Positions 7,906-16,793 of a stretch of DNA of 43,258 nt are shown piece after piece. Numbering within the stretch: position 1 is the stretch's first letter; every line of letters starts with the position of its first letter. The DNA lies in assembly GCA_002790835.1 (NCBI GenBank), contig PFVX01000088.1, forward strand, positions 1-43,258. The letters run 5' to 3'. Origin of the DNA: a bacterium CG_4_9_14_3_um_filter_65_15 (lineage in GTDB: Bacteria > Krumholzibacteriota > Krumholzibacteriia > LZORAL124-64-63). The notes under the pieces are model-generated. The model saw only the letters and a program-made list of their open reading frames with translations. It was not told where the DNA came from and did no database searches. A program made the translations under genes and the position numbers.

Positions 7906-9477
7906 TCAGGAGGGGGTGCGGCGCAGGAGCATCAAGGTCACGTCGTCGGACGGGGGGTTTCCTTTGAGGAAATCCCTGACGGAGGAGAAAGCCTCATCGC
8001 AAATCCGGTCCAGGGGCCGGCCTTTCCCGGAGGCCAACGTATCCCGGAGGGTCTGCAGGCCGAGAAAGTCCTCGCCGTCCAAGGTGGCCTCGGGAATCCC
8101 GTCGCTGAAAAAGGCGAGCAGGTCACCGGGTTCGAGGGTGGCCTGTTCCATGATCCATTGGGAATCAGGCAGCAGGGCGACCGGCGGCCCCGTCGGGCCC
8201 AAGCGGTCGAGGCGTCCGTTGGCGCGGGCGATCAGCGGCGGCTCGTGCCCCGCATTGACATAGGTCAACGCGCCGGTCTCCGGATCCAGCTCCCCGAGGA
8301 ACAGCGTGATGAACTGCTCGGGCGCCAGGTTTTCCCATAGCTGGCGGTGGATGAGGTTGACGATGGCGTCGACCTGGCTGCTGATCTCCCCGAGAGTTGA
8401 TATCAACAGCATGCAGGCGGACATGGCTAGGGCCGCGGGTATGCCCTTGCCGGCCACGTCGCCCACCGCCACGAGCAGGGTGTCCCGGTTGCGTGTCATG
8501 GCGTGGTAGAGGTCCCCGCCCACGGCACGACACATATCCAGCCGGGCATGGAGTTCGTAGCCGGAGACGATGGGCAGGGCAGAGGGCAGCAGGGCGCGTT
8601 GGATGCGCGAGGCGGTCGCCAGTTCTCGATCCAGGCTCCGGTTGTGCAGCTTGACGCCCACCGCGTTGGCGGTGGCCGTCAGGATCTGGAGCTCGACCTC
8701 ACCGAAGAAGGTTCCGGGTTGGGCCGTGTCCACGTAGAGGATGCCCCGCACGCGGCGGTTGTCGAACAGGGGCACAGCCATGGCCGAACAGAGGTTCAGG
8801 GCCAGCATGCTTTCGCTGGGCGGCGAACTGGCCTCGCGCACGTCGCGCAGCAGGACGCTGGTGCGTCCGGCCATGACCCTGCTGACGATGTTGCTGCTGA
8901 GCAGGACATCGGCGGTGGCCTCTTTCGTTCTGGTCCAGGACCCGACCTTCTCCAGGGTCGTGCCCTCGCCGCTGTCCTCCAGCATGACGATCCGGTCGGC
9001 GCTCACCAATTCGGATATGAAGGCGCAGGCCTTGTCCTCGAGGCTGTCGTCCTCGGCGGTAAGCAGTTCGAACAGCCCGGACAGGGCGCCCATGATGCGG
9101 GATCCGGCCGCGGGGCTGACCCCGCTGGCGGGATCGTAAGTGCCGTGGATCGTCATATTATCCGCGTTATCCTGAGGGGAAGCGGGGTCAAGGGACCTGC
9201 GCAGGGTGACTCCTCCGAGAATCAGCGTTGATCCAGGGGGAACCTCGAGCTCACCCTGGGCGGGCAGGATGGGTGAGCCGTCCAGTTCCGTCCCGTTCAG
9301 GGAACCCAGGTCGGAGACGAACAGCCGGGATCCGTCCACCCGCAGCCGGGCGTGGCGGCCGCTGACCTGGGGGTCGGTGAGTCGGACGGAGGATTGGGGG
9401 GCGCGACCGACGAGATGGATGCCGTCGGCCAGCTTCAGAGGTGTGGTGTGCCCGCCTTGTTCGATGATCAGGTCCAT
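7906..9477 (-). CDS. FHA-GAF-SpoIIE/PP2C family serine phosphatase
   Basis: This 523-residue cytoplasmic protein has three modules. An FHA domain (about 20-95) shows VGRAPQSS, SGRH and GSLNGTEL, the phosphothreonine-binding residues. A GAF-type sensor domain covers about 135-275. A SpoIIE/RsbU-type PP2C phosphatase (about 300-520) retains the metal-binding aspartates in VGGD (near 322), VGDVAGKG, SDG and SDDVT, so it should be catalytic, although the usual DYYD is DLYH. The start at 9477 is preferred because GGAAGG lies nine bases upstream. The gene converges on the kinase operon, and an FHA domain would let it read kinase-made phosphothreonine. Targets could be the kinase, its substrates or an anti-sigma antagonist. 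The target is inferred, the domains are seen. Confidence 0.92.
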   Translation of the reverse strand: MDLIIEQGGHTTPLKLADGIHLVGRAPQSSVRLTDPQVSGRHARLRVDGSRLFVSDLGSLNGTELDGSPILPAQGELEVPPGSTLILGGVTLRRSLDPASPQDNADNMTIHGTYDPASGVSPAAGSRIMGALSGLFELLTAEDDSLEDKACAFISELVSADRIVMLEDSGEGTTLEKVGSWTRTKEATADVLLSSNIVSRVMAGRTSVLLRDVREASSPPSESMLALNLCSAMAVPLFDNRRVRGILYVDTAQPGTFFGEVELQILTATANAVGVKLHNRSLDRELATASRIQRALLPSALPIVSGYELHARLDMCRAVGGDLYHAMTRNRDTLLVAVGDVAGKGIPAALAMSACMLLISTLGEISSQVDAIVNLIHRQLWENLAPEQFITLFLGELDPETGALTYVNAGHEPPLIARANGRLDRLGPTGPPVALLPDSQWIMEQATLEPGDLLAFFSDGIPEATLDGEDFLGLQTLRDTLASGKGRPLDRICDEAFSSVRDFLKGNPPSDDVTLMLLRRTPS

Positions 9478-9571
9478 GTCGGCCGACCTTCCGGTCCGGG
9501 AAGGGCGAATCATGCATCGTGCTGTCAGCATATCACCGCCGGGACCGTTCGGGCAAGGTCGCACCTTCGAT

Positions 9572-10024
9572 TCAGCCACCTCCCCTGATGGCGTTGACCA
9601 TCTGGTCGAGCTGCTGCAGGAAAAGGGACCGGTCCTTGGCGGAAAACGGCGGTGGGCCGCCCAGCATGACGCCCTGGTCGCGGAGCCGGCTGAGCAACTG
9701 GCGGGTGGCCAGGGCGCCGGACACATTGTCGTCGGTGAACGGTTTGCCGGAATGCCCGAGCACGCGAGCGCCCTTGTCCAGGCAGCGGGCGGCCAGGGGG
9801 ATGTCGCCTGTGATGACGATGTCATCCTCGCAGGCATGTTCAGCGATCCAGTTGTCGGACTCGTCGAGCCCCTTATCCACAACCACCAGCTTGATTTCGC
9901 CCTCGCCGGTGATGCGCATGTGGCTGTTGGCCACCAGGGTCACCGGCAGGCCGTAGCGCCGGGCGACCTTGTAGACCTCGCTCTTGACGGGGCAGGCATC
10001 GGCGTCGACGTAGATATGGAGCAT
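9572..10024 (-). CDS. UPF0178 (YaiI/YqxD, DUF188) family protein
   Basis: This 150-residue cytoplasmic protein belongs to the UPF0178 family, which has a PIN-like fold and an uncharacterised role. It starts MLHIYVDADACPVK, the diagnostic N-terminus with paired aspartates, continues with VVDKGLDESDNWIAEHA and VITGDIPLAARCL, and ends in a GGPPPFSAKDRS-type tail. AGGGAAG upstream on the minus strand is the ribosome binding site. It lies 94 bases before the phosphatase gene on the same strand and could be transcribed with it, though nothing links their functions. Confidence 0.93.
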   Translation of the reverse strand: MLHIYVDADACPVKSEVYKVARRYGLPVTLVANSHMRITGEGEIKLVVVDKGLDESDNWIAEHACEDDIVITGDIPLAARCLDKGARVLGHSGKPFTDDNVSGALATRQLLSRLRDQGVMLGGPPPFSAKDRSLFLQQLDQMVNAIRGGG

Positions 10025-10358
10025 GGGTCTTCCCTGGAAATGTCGACGGAGATTGAACGGGCACGGCCCAGTCTAACGGGGGCATGCCCCCGGGACAAGG
10101 TGAAGGGGTGGGGACACGGGGCGCCGCTCATCATCAGGACCAGCCCATGCATTGGGCGGTTCACCACACAAATGAATGAGGGTGCTGCTTATGGGGATCG
10201 TGCAGGCGGGGAAATTGACGTATCGTGCTTTCGGCCCCTGACGCCCGGGGTAGGGGGCATCATTGTTCAAATACCGCGACACCTTTCCGGTCCAGGCTGG
10301 CTATGCTATCTTTCAGTTCCATCACCACTTTGACCCGGAGCCGGAACGGCTGGATCCC
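10025..10358 (+). other. Intergenic region between UPF0178 gene and selB
   Basis: This 334-base gap holds no gene I can support. It contains a perfect 16-bp palindrome CGGGGGCATGCCCCCG (10077-10092). No T-run flanks it on either strand, so it is not a clear terminator. I looked for a selenocysteine tRNA next to selB and found no acceptor, T-arm or TCA anticodon pattern. No convincing -35/-10 pair stands out. A TATGCT at 10302-10307 lacks a good partner. Confidence 0.5.
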
Positions 10359-12278
10359 ATGACCACTCCCACCCGCCACTTCATCCTCGGCGCCGCCGGC
10401 CATGTCGATCACGGCAAGACCGCGTTGATCACCGCGTTGACCGGCACCAACACCGACCGCCTCAAGGAAGAGCGCGACCGCGGCATCAGCATCGAGCTGG
10501 GTTTCGCGGAACTGGACCTGGGCGGGGGCATTCAGCTCGGCGTGGTGGACATGCCGGGCCACGAGCGCTTCGTCAAGCAGATGGTCTCCGGCGCGGGCGG
10601 GGTGGACCTGGCCTTCCTGGTGATCGCCGCCGACGAGGGGGTCATGCCCCAGACCATCGAGCACCTGGGGATTCTCGACAGCCTGGGTGTGCGCAGCGGC
10701 GTGGTGGTGGTGTCCAAGACCGATATGGTCGACGAGGATTTCACCGCCGTGGTGACCGAGGAGGCGCGCGAGCTGGTGGTGGGCACTTTCCTTGAGGGTA
10801 AGCCCGTGGTGGCGGTGAGCGCCATCAAGGGCACCGGGCTGGAGGAACTGAAATCCGCCCTGCGCGCCGAGGCCGAAGCCTTGCCCGTGCGCGCCGAACT
10901 GGGCGCGTTCCGGTTGCCCGTGGACCGGGTTTTCACACTGCCGGGCGCCGGGGTGATCGTCACCGGAACCTGTTGGAGCGGGTCGGTGGGTGTGGGCGAC
11001 CGTCTGCAGGCCGAGCCGGGCGCCATGCCGGTGCGGGTGCGCGAGGTGCAGGTCCACGGACGGAGGGCCGAACGCGGGGCCTCGGGCCAGCGCCTGGCCC
11101 TGGCGCTGCACGGGGTGAAGAAGGAGGATCTTCAGCGCGGCCATCAGATCATCGCCCCCGGAGGCGCCACCGTGACCCGCCGGCTGGACATCCGCGTCAA
11201 CCTCATGTCGCATTACCGGGGGGGCGTGCGGAACCGACAACGGCTGCACGTTCACCACGCCGGGCGTGAGGTCCTGGGGCGCATCGTGCTGATCGACGAG
11301 CCGCAACTGGGCGAGGAGACCGGGCCGCGCACGGGTCTGGGGCAACTGCACCTGGAGGACGAACTGACCTGCGCCCGCGGCGACCGTCTGGTGCTGCGTT
11401 TCTATTCCCCGGTGGTGAGCATCGCCGGCGGGGTGATTCTCGACCCCGTGCCGCGGCCCCACAAGCGATTCGACGCGCAGGTGATCGAGGCCCTGGGGAT
11501 CATGGAGAATGGCGATCCGGAGGCTCTTTTCCGCCAGCGGTTGCAGCAAGCCGGCTTGGCCGGCTTGGCTCTGGGCGATGCCCTGGGTATGCGGGATGAT
11601 CCGGAAGCGCTCCCGGTGGGCAATAGACTGTACCATCGCGCGCTGGCCGAAGACCTTTCGCGCCGCCTCGCTGGGCTCGTTGCCGATTACGCTTCGCGAT
11701 ACCCCCTGCGAATGGGCGTGCCCAAGGAGGAGGCCCGCCGCAAGTGCCGCTTCAAGGGCGGGCCCAACGAATGGAACGCCCTGTGCGCGAGCCTGGAACC
11801 GGGCGCCCCCTGGGTGGTGGTGGGCGACCGCATAGGGCCGTCGCCCGACGGCCCTTCCCTGAGCCCGGGGCAACAGAAAGCGCTGGCCCATGCCGTCGAA
11901 GACCTGCAATCCTGCGGCCTGGAGTGGCCGGGCCTGGAGGGGTGGGCCGAACAATCGGTCGCGTTGCGCGGGGCCGCGACCGATCCCGCACTGAAGGATT
12001 TCACCCCGGCGGAGGTGACGCGCTGGTTGGTGGATCATGGCCATGCCGTTGCCGTCAGCAACGAGTATATTGTCCCGATCGACGCCCGCGAGCGCCTGAT
12101 CGGGCAGCTTCGCGAGTACTTCGCCAACAACGAGGAATTGTCCTTCAAGGAATTCCGTGAGCTCAGCGGCCTGTCCCGCAAACTCGGCATTCCCCTCCTG
12201 GAACACCTGGACCAGGCGGGGTTGACGGTTCGCCGCCAGGATGTGCGGGTGGCGGGTCCGGCCCTGGAGTCTTCATGA
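10359..12278 (+). CDS. selB: Selenocysteine-specific elongation factor
   Basis: This 639-residue GTPase delivers selenocysteinyl-tRNA to UGA codons marked by a SECIS element. The G domain shows GHVDHGKT (14-21), DMPGHE and SKTD. Beta-barrel domains follow (LPVDRVFTLPGAGVIVTGT marks domain II). The C-terminal third is a series of winged helices ending in ELSGLSRKLGIPLLEHL, as in SECIS-binding SelB. The ATG at 10359 gives the usual MTTPTRHFILG N-terminus. The stop overlaps the ispG start as ATGA. No selA, selD, tRNA-Sec or selenoprotein is in the window, so those must lie elsewhere. The pairing with ispG looks positional. Confidence 0.96.
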   Translation: MTTPTRHFILGAAGHVDHGKTALITALTGTNTDRLKEERDRGISIELGFAELDLGGGIQLGVVDMPGHERFVKQMVSGAGGVDLAFLVIAADEGVMPQTIEHLGILDSLGVRSGVVVVSKTDMVDEDFTAVVTEEARELVVGTFLEGKPVVAVSAIKGTGLEELKSALRAEAEALPVRAELGAFRLPVDRVFTLPGAGVIVTGTCWSGSVGVGDRLQAEPGAMPVRVREVQVHGRRAERGASGQRLALALHGVKKEDLQRGHQIIAPGGATVTRRLDIRVNLMSHYRGGVRNRQRLHVHHAGREVLGRIVLIDEPQLGEETGPRTGLGQLHLEDELTCARGDRLVLRFYSPVVSIAGGVILDPVPRPHKRFDAQVIEALGIMENGDPEALFRQRLQQAGLAGLALGDALGMRDDPEALPVGNRLYHRALAEDLSRRLAGLVADYASRYPLRMGVPKEEARRKCRFKGGPNEWNALCASLEPGAPWVVVGDRIGPSPDGPSLSPGQQKALAHAVEDLQSCGLEWPGLEGWAEQSVALRGAATDPALKDFTPAEVTRWLVDHGHAVAVSNEYIVPIDARERLIGQLREYFANNEELSFKEFRELSGLSRKLGIPLLEHLDQAGLTVRRQDVRVAGPALESS

Positions 12279-13366
12279 CCACGAACAAGAGCCAAACTCC
12301 CGGCGCGGTGTGCGCGCCGCGTCGCGTCACCCGGCAGATCGATGCCGGCGGGATAACCATCGGCGGCGATGCTCCCGTGCGTGTGCAGAGCATGACCACC
12401 ACGGTGACCGGGGACGTTCAGAAGACCCTTGAGCAGATCCGTGAACTGGCCACCGCGGGCGCAGAACTGGTGCGCGTGACGGTGAACGACCAGGCCGCGG
12501 CCGATGCCCTGCCGCGCCTGATCGCCGAGAGCGGCGTGCCCCTGGTTGCGGACATCCACTACGACCACGGCCTGGCCCTGGCCGCCGCCCGGGCGGGCAT
12601 CGCCAAGCTGCGCATCAATCCAGGGAATATCGGCAGCCGCGACCACGTGCGCGCGGTGGCCGAGGCGGCCGGAGAGCGGGGCATCCCCATCCGCATCGGG
12701 GTGAACAAGGGCAGTCTGCACCGTCGCTACGAGGATCTGGCGGCCCTGGATCCCGCCGGTGCCCTGGTCAAGAGCGGCCTGGATGAGGTGGAGGCCCTGG
12801 CCGAGGTCGGTTTTACCGACGTTGCGGTGAGCCTCAAGAGCAGCGACCCGCGGGAAGTGGTGGCCGCGTGCCGCCGCTTCGCCGCGAAATCCGACGTGCC
12901 CCAGCACCTGGGGGTGACCGAGGCCGGCACCCTGCTGGCCGGCACCTCGCGTTCGGTGGCCGCCATGTCGGTGCTGCTGGCCGAGGGCATCGGCGACACC
13001 GTCCGCATCTCCCTGGCCGATGATCCCGTGCACGAGGTGACCGCGGCCTTCCACATGCTGCAGGCTTTGGGCCTGCGCGAAGGCTTCGCGCGCGTCGTGG
13101 CCTGCCCCACCTGTGGCCGCGTGGAGGTGGATGTGGTGGCGTTGGCCACGAGGGTGGAAGAACTGGCCAAGGATCTGCCCCCGGACCGGGTGGTCTCGGT
13201 CATGGGCTGCATCGTCAACGGGCCGGGCGAGGCCAAGGCCGCCGACCTGGGCATCGCCGCCGGCAAGACCAAGGTCGCCATCTACCGCAAGGGTGTTTTG
13301 CACCGCAACATTGCCAAGGAGGACCTGGAAGAGGTGCTCCTGGAGGAGATCGAGCGGTTGAAATAG
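12275..13366 (+). CDS. ispG: 4-hydroxy-3-methylbut-2-en-1-yl diphosphate synthase
   Basis: This 363-residue [4Fe-4S] enzyme catalyses the penultimate step of the MEP isoprenoid pathway, reducing the cyclic diphosphate MEcPP to HMBPP. The short, single-barrel bacterial form is seen: VQSMTTT near the N-terminus, a TIM-barrel region with KLRINPGNIG and GVNKGSL, and the cluster ligands C277 and C280 (ACPTCGR) and C312 in MGCIVNGPGE, where Glu319 is the other conserved ligand. It overlaps selB by four bases and is probably translationally coupled. The organism therefore uses the non-mevalonate route. Confidence 0.97.
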   Translation: MTTNKSQTPGAVCAPRRVTRQIDAGGITIGGDAPVRVQSMTTTVTGDVQKTLEQIRELATAGAELVRVTVNDQAAADALPRLIAESGVPLVADIHYDHGLALAAARAGIAKLRINPGNIGSRDHVRAVAEAAGERGIPIRIGVNKGSLHRRYEDLAALDPAGALVKSGLDEVEALAEVGFTDVAVSLKSSDPREVVAACRRFAAKSDVPQHLGVTEAGTLLAGTSRSVAAMSVLLAEGIGDTVRISLADDPVHEVTAAFHMLQALGLREGFARVVACPTCGRVEVDVVALATRVEELAKDLPPDRVVSVMGCIVNGPGEAKAADLGIAAGKTKVAIYRKGVLHRNIAKEDLEEVLLEEIERLK

Positions 13367-13488
13367 AGATGACCCCGCGATGAGTACGATTTTCCTTTAG
13401 TCTGCCGGTAAAATGTCGATGTCCTTCTCGGAATATGCATCCCCGCCACGGACGGCGGCGCACTCGCAACTGCATATCGGGAAGGACC

Positions 13489-14670
13489 ATGGCCTATTCG
13501 CCCGCACAAGACACCTTGACACACCCCGGTGCCGAGGTCCTCACGTCTTCGGAGGTCAGCCGCCTGCAGGCCCTTCAGGCCTTCAACGCCAAGCTGGTCT
13601 GCATGAACGTGGACGATTCCTCGTACCAGGAAGTGATCAACGGCCTGCATCGGGTGCTGGGATACGATGCCTGCGCCCTGCTGCTGGCTGACCCGGAGAC
13701 CGGCGACCTGGTGCTCAAGGCCTCGCATGGATATCCGGACCTGGATCCGGGCCTGCGTCTTTCCAGCGATGATCCGATCAGCGTCCACGCGCAGGCCTAC
13801 AGCGAGGAATACCTGGTCAACATCGACAACCTCTTTACCGCCGTCGGCTGCAAGCCCCTGGACAAGAGTTTCGGCAGCAACCTGATCCTGCCCATCAGCG
13901 GCAATCGAGGTCCGCTGGGCGTGATCGATTTCGCCAGCCGCGCCGTCGAGACCTTCGACGCCCGCGAGATCAGCATGTGCAGCATGCTGGTTGACCAGCT
14001 CACGTACTCCCTGGAGAACATGCGCCTGGTGGGCGAGCTGAGCAGCAGCCGCGATGCCGTGATCCGCGGCATGGCCCTGCTGGCGGAAATCCGCGACAAC
14101 CACATCAAGGGTCACCTCAACCGCATCTGTGCCTATGCCGGCTACCTGGCCGGCTGCCTGCAGGAGCGGCCGGGTTTCCGCGAAGTCACCCCCGCCTTCA
14201 TCGAGATGATCCAGCGCGCGGCGGCCCTGCACGACGTGGGCAAGGTCGGGATTCCCGATTCCATTCTGCTGAAGCCCGGCAAGCTGACCGAGGCCGAGTT
14301 CGGCGTCATGCGTTCCCACACCGTGCTGGGCGCGGAGCTGCTGGAAGACCTGATGGCGGATTTCGGAAGCTACGGCATGATCATCATGGGACGGGACGTG
14401 GCGCGGTATCACCACGAATGGTGGGACGGCAACGGTTACCCTGCCGGAGTCGCCGGGCTGGACATTCCCCTGTCGGCTCGCATCGTGGCCATCACGGATG
14501 TGTACGACGCCCTGACCAGCAAGCGGGTCTACAAGGACGCCTGGAGCTTCGAGGATACCAAGGCGGAGATGGTGTCCAAGTCGGGCATCCAGTTCGACCC
14601 CGAACTCCTGGAGATCTTTCTGGCGAAGCCCCGCAACCTCGAACGCATCGCGAAGAAATATCCCGATTGA
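13489..14670 (+). CDS. GAF and HD-GYP domain cyclic-di-GMP phosphodiesterase
   Basis: This 393-residue cytoplasmic signalling protein has an N-terminal GAF-type sensor (about 20-190) and a C-terminal HD-GYP domain (about 195-385). The catalytic HD pair is H248-D249 in HDVGKVGIPD. The HHEWWDGNGYP motif (308-318) contains the GYP signature, so hydrolysis of c-di-GMP is expected. The ATG at 13489 follows GGGAAGGA with good spacing, and an in-frame ATG 54 bases upstream adds only an unconserved tail. There is no membrane segment. It stands alone between ispG and a convergent gene. Confidence 0.93.
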   Translation: MAYSPAQDTLTHPGAEVLTSSEVSRLQALQAFNAKLVCMNVDDSSYQEVINGLHRVLGYDACALLLADPETGDLVLKASHGYPDLDPGLRLSSDDPISVHAQAYSEEYLVNIDNLFTAVGCKPLDKSFGSNLILPISGNRGPLGVIDFASRAVETFDAREISMCSMLVDQLTYSLENMRLVGELSSSRDAVIRGMALLAEIRDNHIKGHLNRICAYAGYLAGCLQERPGFREVTPAFIEMIQRAAALHDVGKVGIPDSILLKPGKLTEAEFGVMRSHTVLGAELLEDLMADFGSYGMIIMGRDVARYHHEWWDGNGYPAGVAGLDIPLSARIVAITDVYDALTSKRVYKDAWSFEDTKAEMVSKSGIQFDPELLEIFLAKPRNLERIAKKYPD

Positions 14671-14682
14671 TTATTGCCGAGT

Positions 14683-16119
14683 TCAGTTCGTGACGACGCC
14701 GTCGGCGATGCCCGGTTCGACCATCAGTGAATTTTCCCGCAGACAGACAGCCAATCCCGGCGCGGCCTTGCGCGGTTTGCGCACGTAACGGCGCTCGGTC
14801 CAGATGACCGGAACCAGTCCGGCGTGGCGGGCCTTGCTGTGCAGGGCGGCCAGGGAGGCGGCGCGGGCCAGAACGCCGCGCGGAACCTGATCCGGCTTGC
14901 CCTCGGTGCGCAGGATGACGTGGCTGCCGGATACGCCCTGGGCGTGCAGCCAGATGTCCCTGGTGTGGCTGGCGCGGTGGGTCAATTCGTCATTTTCGCG
15001 GTTGTCGCGGCCCACCCACACTTCCCAGCGGTCATCGATGAGGTAGCGTCGGAAGCGGCGCGCGGGTTGTTCGGGGCCATAGGGCGAGCGGCCGCGCCCC
15101 GGCCGACGGCTCCGGTCGGGCAGCAGGTCGGGATGCCGCTGGGCCAGATCCTGCAGGGCGGCCAGCTTTGCCAGCGGCTCACCGGCGCATGCGTCCACTT
15201 CCCGCTGCAGGGCGGCCGCCTCATCCCGCTCGGTCTCGGCATCCAGGAGCCGGATGCGGATGACTTCGCGGCCTTTTTCCGCCTTGCCCGCCCGCTTGAA
15301 CCAACGGGAGAGATTGGCCGAAGCCGAGAGGGCTGGATCGAGATCGATGTGGAGCGGGGTGCCGTGGCGCAGGTCGGGGACATCCAGCTTGTCCTGCCCG
15401 GAGACGAGTTCGTGCAGGTGGGCGGCCAAGGCCTCGGCTTTGCGGCGAAATTCCTCGCCGCGGTCGGCAACGGCCAGATCCCGCGCCAGGTTGTCGGCCA
15501 GTCGCTGGGCGCTTTGCAGGCGACGACGCAGCCCGCCACCGAGCCGGCGCTCCAGGTCATCGGCCAGATGGAGGGCGAGCATGTCCGGCGCGGATTCGTC
15601 GCCATCCGGATCGGGGACCTCGGCCAGAGGGTTCGCCAGATCGCTGCGCCGCGGCAGGTGGGTCAAACGATCGGTCGGCGGGCGGTGCTGGGCCCACAGC
15701 AGGCGGTCGCCGGTGCCCACCAGGGCCAGGTTGCCGCGGGCGCCGTACTGCTGCTGCATCAGGGCGAGCGGTTTTCCGTCGGGGCCGGTCAACTGCAGGA
15801 CGACAACCCGGTCGTCGGCGAGAACCCGGCAGGCGGTCAGGGTGCAGTCGCTCAGCAGGCTGCCCAGGGGGTGGTCCTTCCGGGGCTTCAGGGCGGCGTG
15901 GATCGGTTCGGGCAGGCGGCCGGATTCCAGCAGGCCCAGCCGGCAGCCGGGCCGATTCACCAAAAGCAGGGAGAGGCGGTCGTCTCCGGCGACCAGCAGG
16001 CGCACCCAGCCCTCACCGGCGACGGCCCGATGCAGGAGGCGCCCGGCCAGCGCGGCGTCCCACTGCGCTGACAGGGCGCACAGACGATCCCAATCTTCCT
16101 GGCGCCCTGTCCGGTTCAT
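14683..16119 (-). CDS. NFACT/Rqc2 (RqcH-like) ribosome quality control protein
   Basis: This 478-residue protein belongs to the NFACT family, whose bacterial member RqcH binds split 50S subunits carrying stalled peptidyl-tRNA and adds C-terminal alanine tails for degradation; fibronectin-binding names for it are historical. The N-terminal region (LRLLV/LSLLLVNRPGCRLGL-like strands), a central helical coiled segment (about 190-330) and a C-terminal NFACT-R (DUF814) domain with the pattern DIWLHAQGVSGSHVILR are visible. It is somewhat shorter than most RqcH proteins, mainly in the middle. It lies three bases downstream of a small outer-membrane-type gene on the same strand. I am confident of the family, less so of the exact activity. 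Confidence 0.87.
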   Translation of the reverse strand: MNRTGRQEDWDRLCALSAQWDAALAGRLLHRAVAGEGWVRLLVAGDDRLSLLLVNRPGCRLGLLESGRLPEPIHAALKPRKDHPLGSLLSDCTLTACRVLADDRVVVLQLTGPDGKPLALMQQQYGARGNLALVGTGDRLLWAQHRPPTDRLTHLPRRSDLANPLAEVPDPDGDESAPDMLALHLADDLERRLGGGLRRRLQSAQRLADNLARDLAVADRGEEFRRKAEALAAHLHELVSGQDKLDVPDLRHGTPLHIDLDPALSASANLSRWFKRAGKAEKGREVIRIRLLDAETERDEAAALQREVDACAGEPLAKLAALQDLAQRHPDLLPDRSRRPGRGRSPYGPEQPARRFRRYLIDDRWEVWVGRDNRENDELTHRASHTRDIWLHAQGVSGSHVILRTEGKPDQVPRGVLARAASLAALHSKARHAGLVPVIWTERRYVRKPRKAAPGLAVCLRENSLMVEPGIADGVVTN

Positions 16120-16122
16120 GGC

Positions 16123-16614
16123 CTAGAACAACGAGTAGCCCATGGTGAACTTGAAATCCGGGCTATCGATGATGCCCAGGCGGATTTCCCACAACATGGT
16201 GTGCCCGTTGGAGAGGTTGTGCGAGACGCCGGCGATGCCGCTGACGCCCAGGTCGGTGTCGGAACCGGAATGGGGACCGTCGATGATGTTGAACGACAGG
16301 CTGCCGCCGCCGTACGACTGCCAGGGCGGCGAGACCAGTTCGGTGGAGCGGTAAAGCACGTCGCCGTTGAGAGTGACAATGGTGAACTCATCACCCACGC
16401 CGATCTCGAAGCCGGGCACCAGGGCGATGGAGGGGGCCAGTTCACCCCAATCGGAGTGCATTCCGAAATGGAACTGGCTGATCGAGCCCCATGAGGTCAC
16501 TCCCGCGCGGACGCCGATCGGATGGTGGGCCAACGGGGTCTGGGCGGCGCCGGGCAGGGCCCAGGCAGCCGCGAGGACGGATAGCAAGAGGGTGGTGAGG
16601 GTCTTCCGTGACAT
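16123..16614 (-). CDS. Secreted, probable outer-membrane beta-barrel protein
   Basis: This 163-residue protein has a clear signal peptide (about 1-24, ending LPGAAQ). The mature part alternates polar and hydrophobic residues in strand-like stretches with many glycines and ends in MGYSLF. A terminal aromatic after alternating residues is typical of barrel proteins inserted by BAM. I do not recognise the family. It is the first gene of a two-gene minus-strand unit with the NFACT gene three bases downstream. Its start is divergent from yicC across a 179-base GC-rich gap. Confidence 0.72.
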   Translation of the reverse strand: MSRKTLTTLLLSVLAAAWALPGAAQTPLAHHPIGVRAGVTSWGSISQFHFGMHSDWGELAPSIALVPGFEIGVGDEFTIVTLNGDVLYRSTELVSPPWQSYGGGSLSFNIIDGPHSGSDTDLGVSGIAGVSHNLSNGHTMLWEIRLGIIDSPDFKFTMGYSLF

Positions 16615-16793
16615 GGCAGCCTTCCTTGGTAGTGCCGGGGATCCGTTTGTGGAACCAGGTTACTCCATACGCGCCGCGGCGGCAACGGTTCCCGGCCCGG
16701 CCTTGCCCGCGGCGTGCCCAACCCTTAGAATTGCCGCACTCCGCCGCACGGCGGCCCAGCCCACCCCGCGGGGGATGACCAGGGAGGATGACC

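Noticed and set aside
8503-9231. Plus-strand open frames opposite the phosphatase gene
   Set aside because: They are antisense shadows of FHA, GAF and PP2C coding sequence, which show clear motifs on the minus strand.
10025-10358. tRNA-Sec gene next to selB
   Set aside because: No 7-8 bp acceptor pairing, T-arm or TCA anticodon loop could be assembled. The GTTCAAA at 10265 has no flanking stem.
10260-12206. Long minus-strand open frame opposite selB
   Set aside because: Same situation: the plus strand encodes intact SelB, and the antisense translation has no domain pattern.
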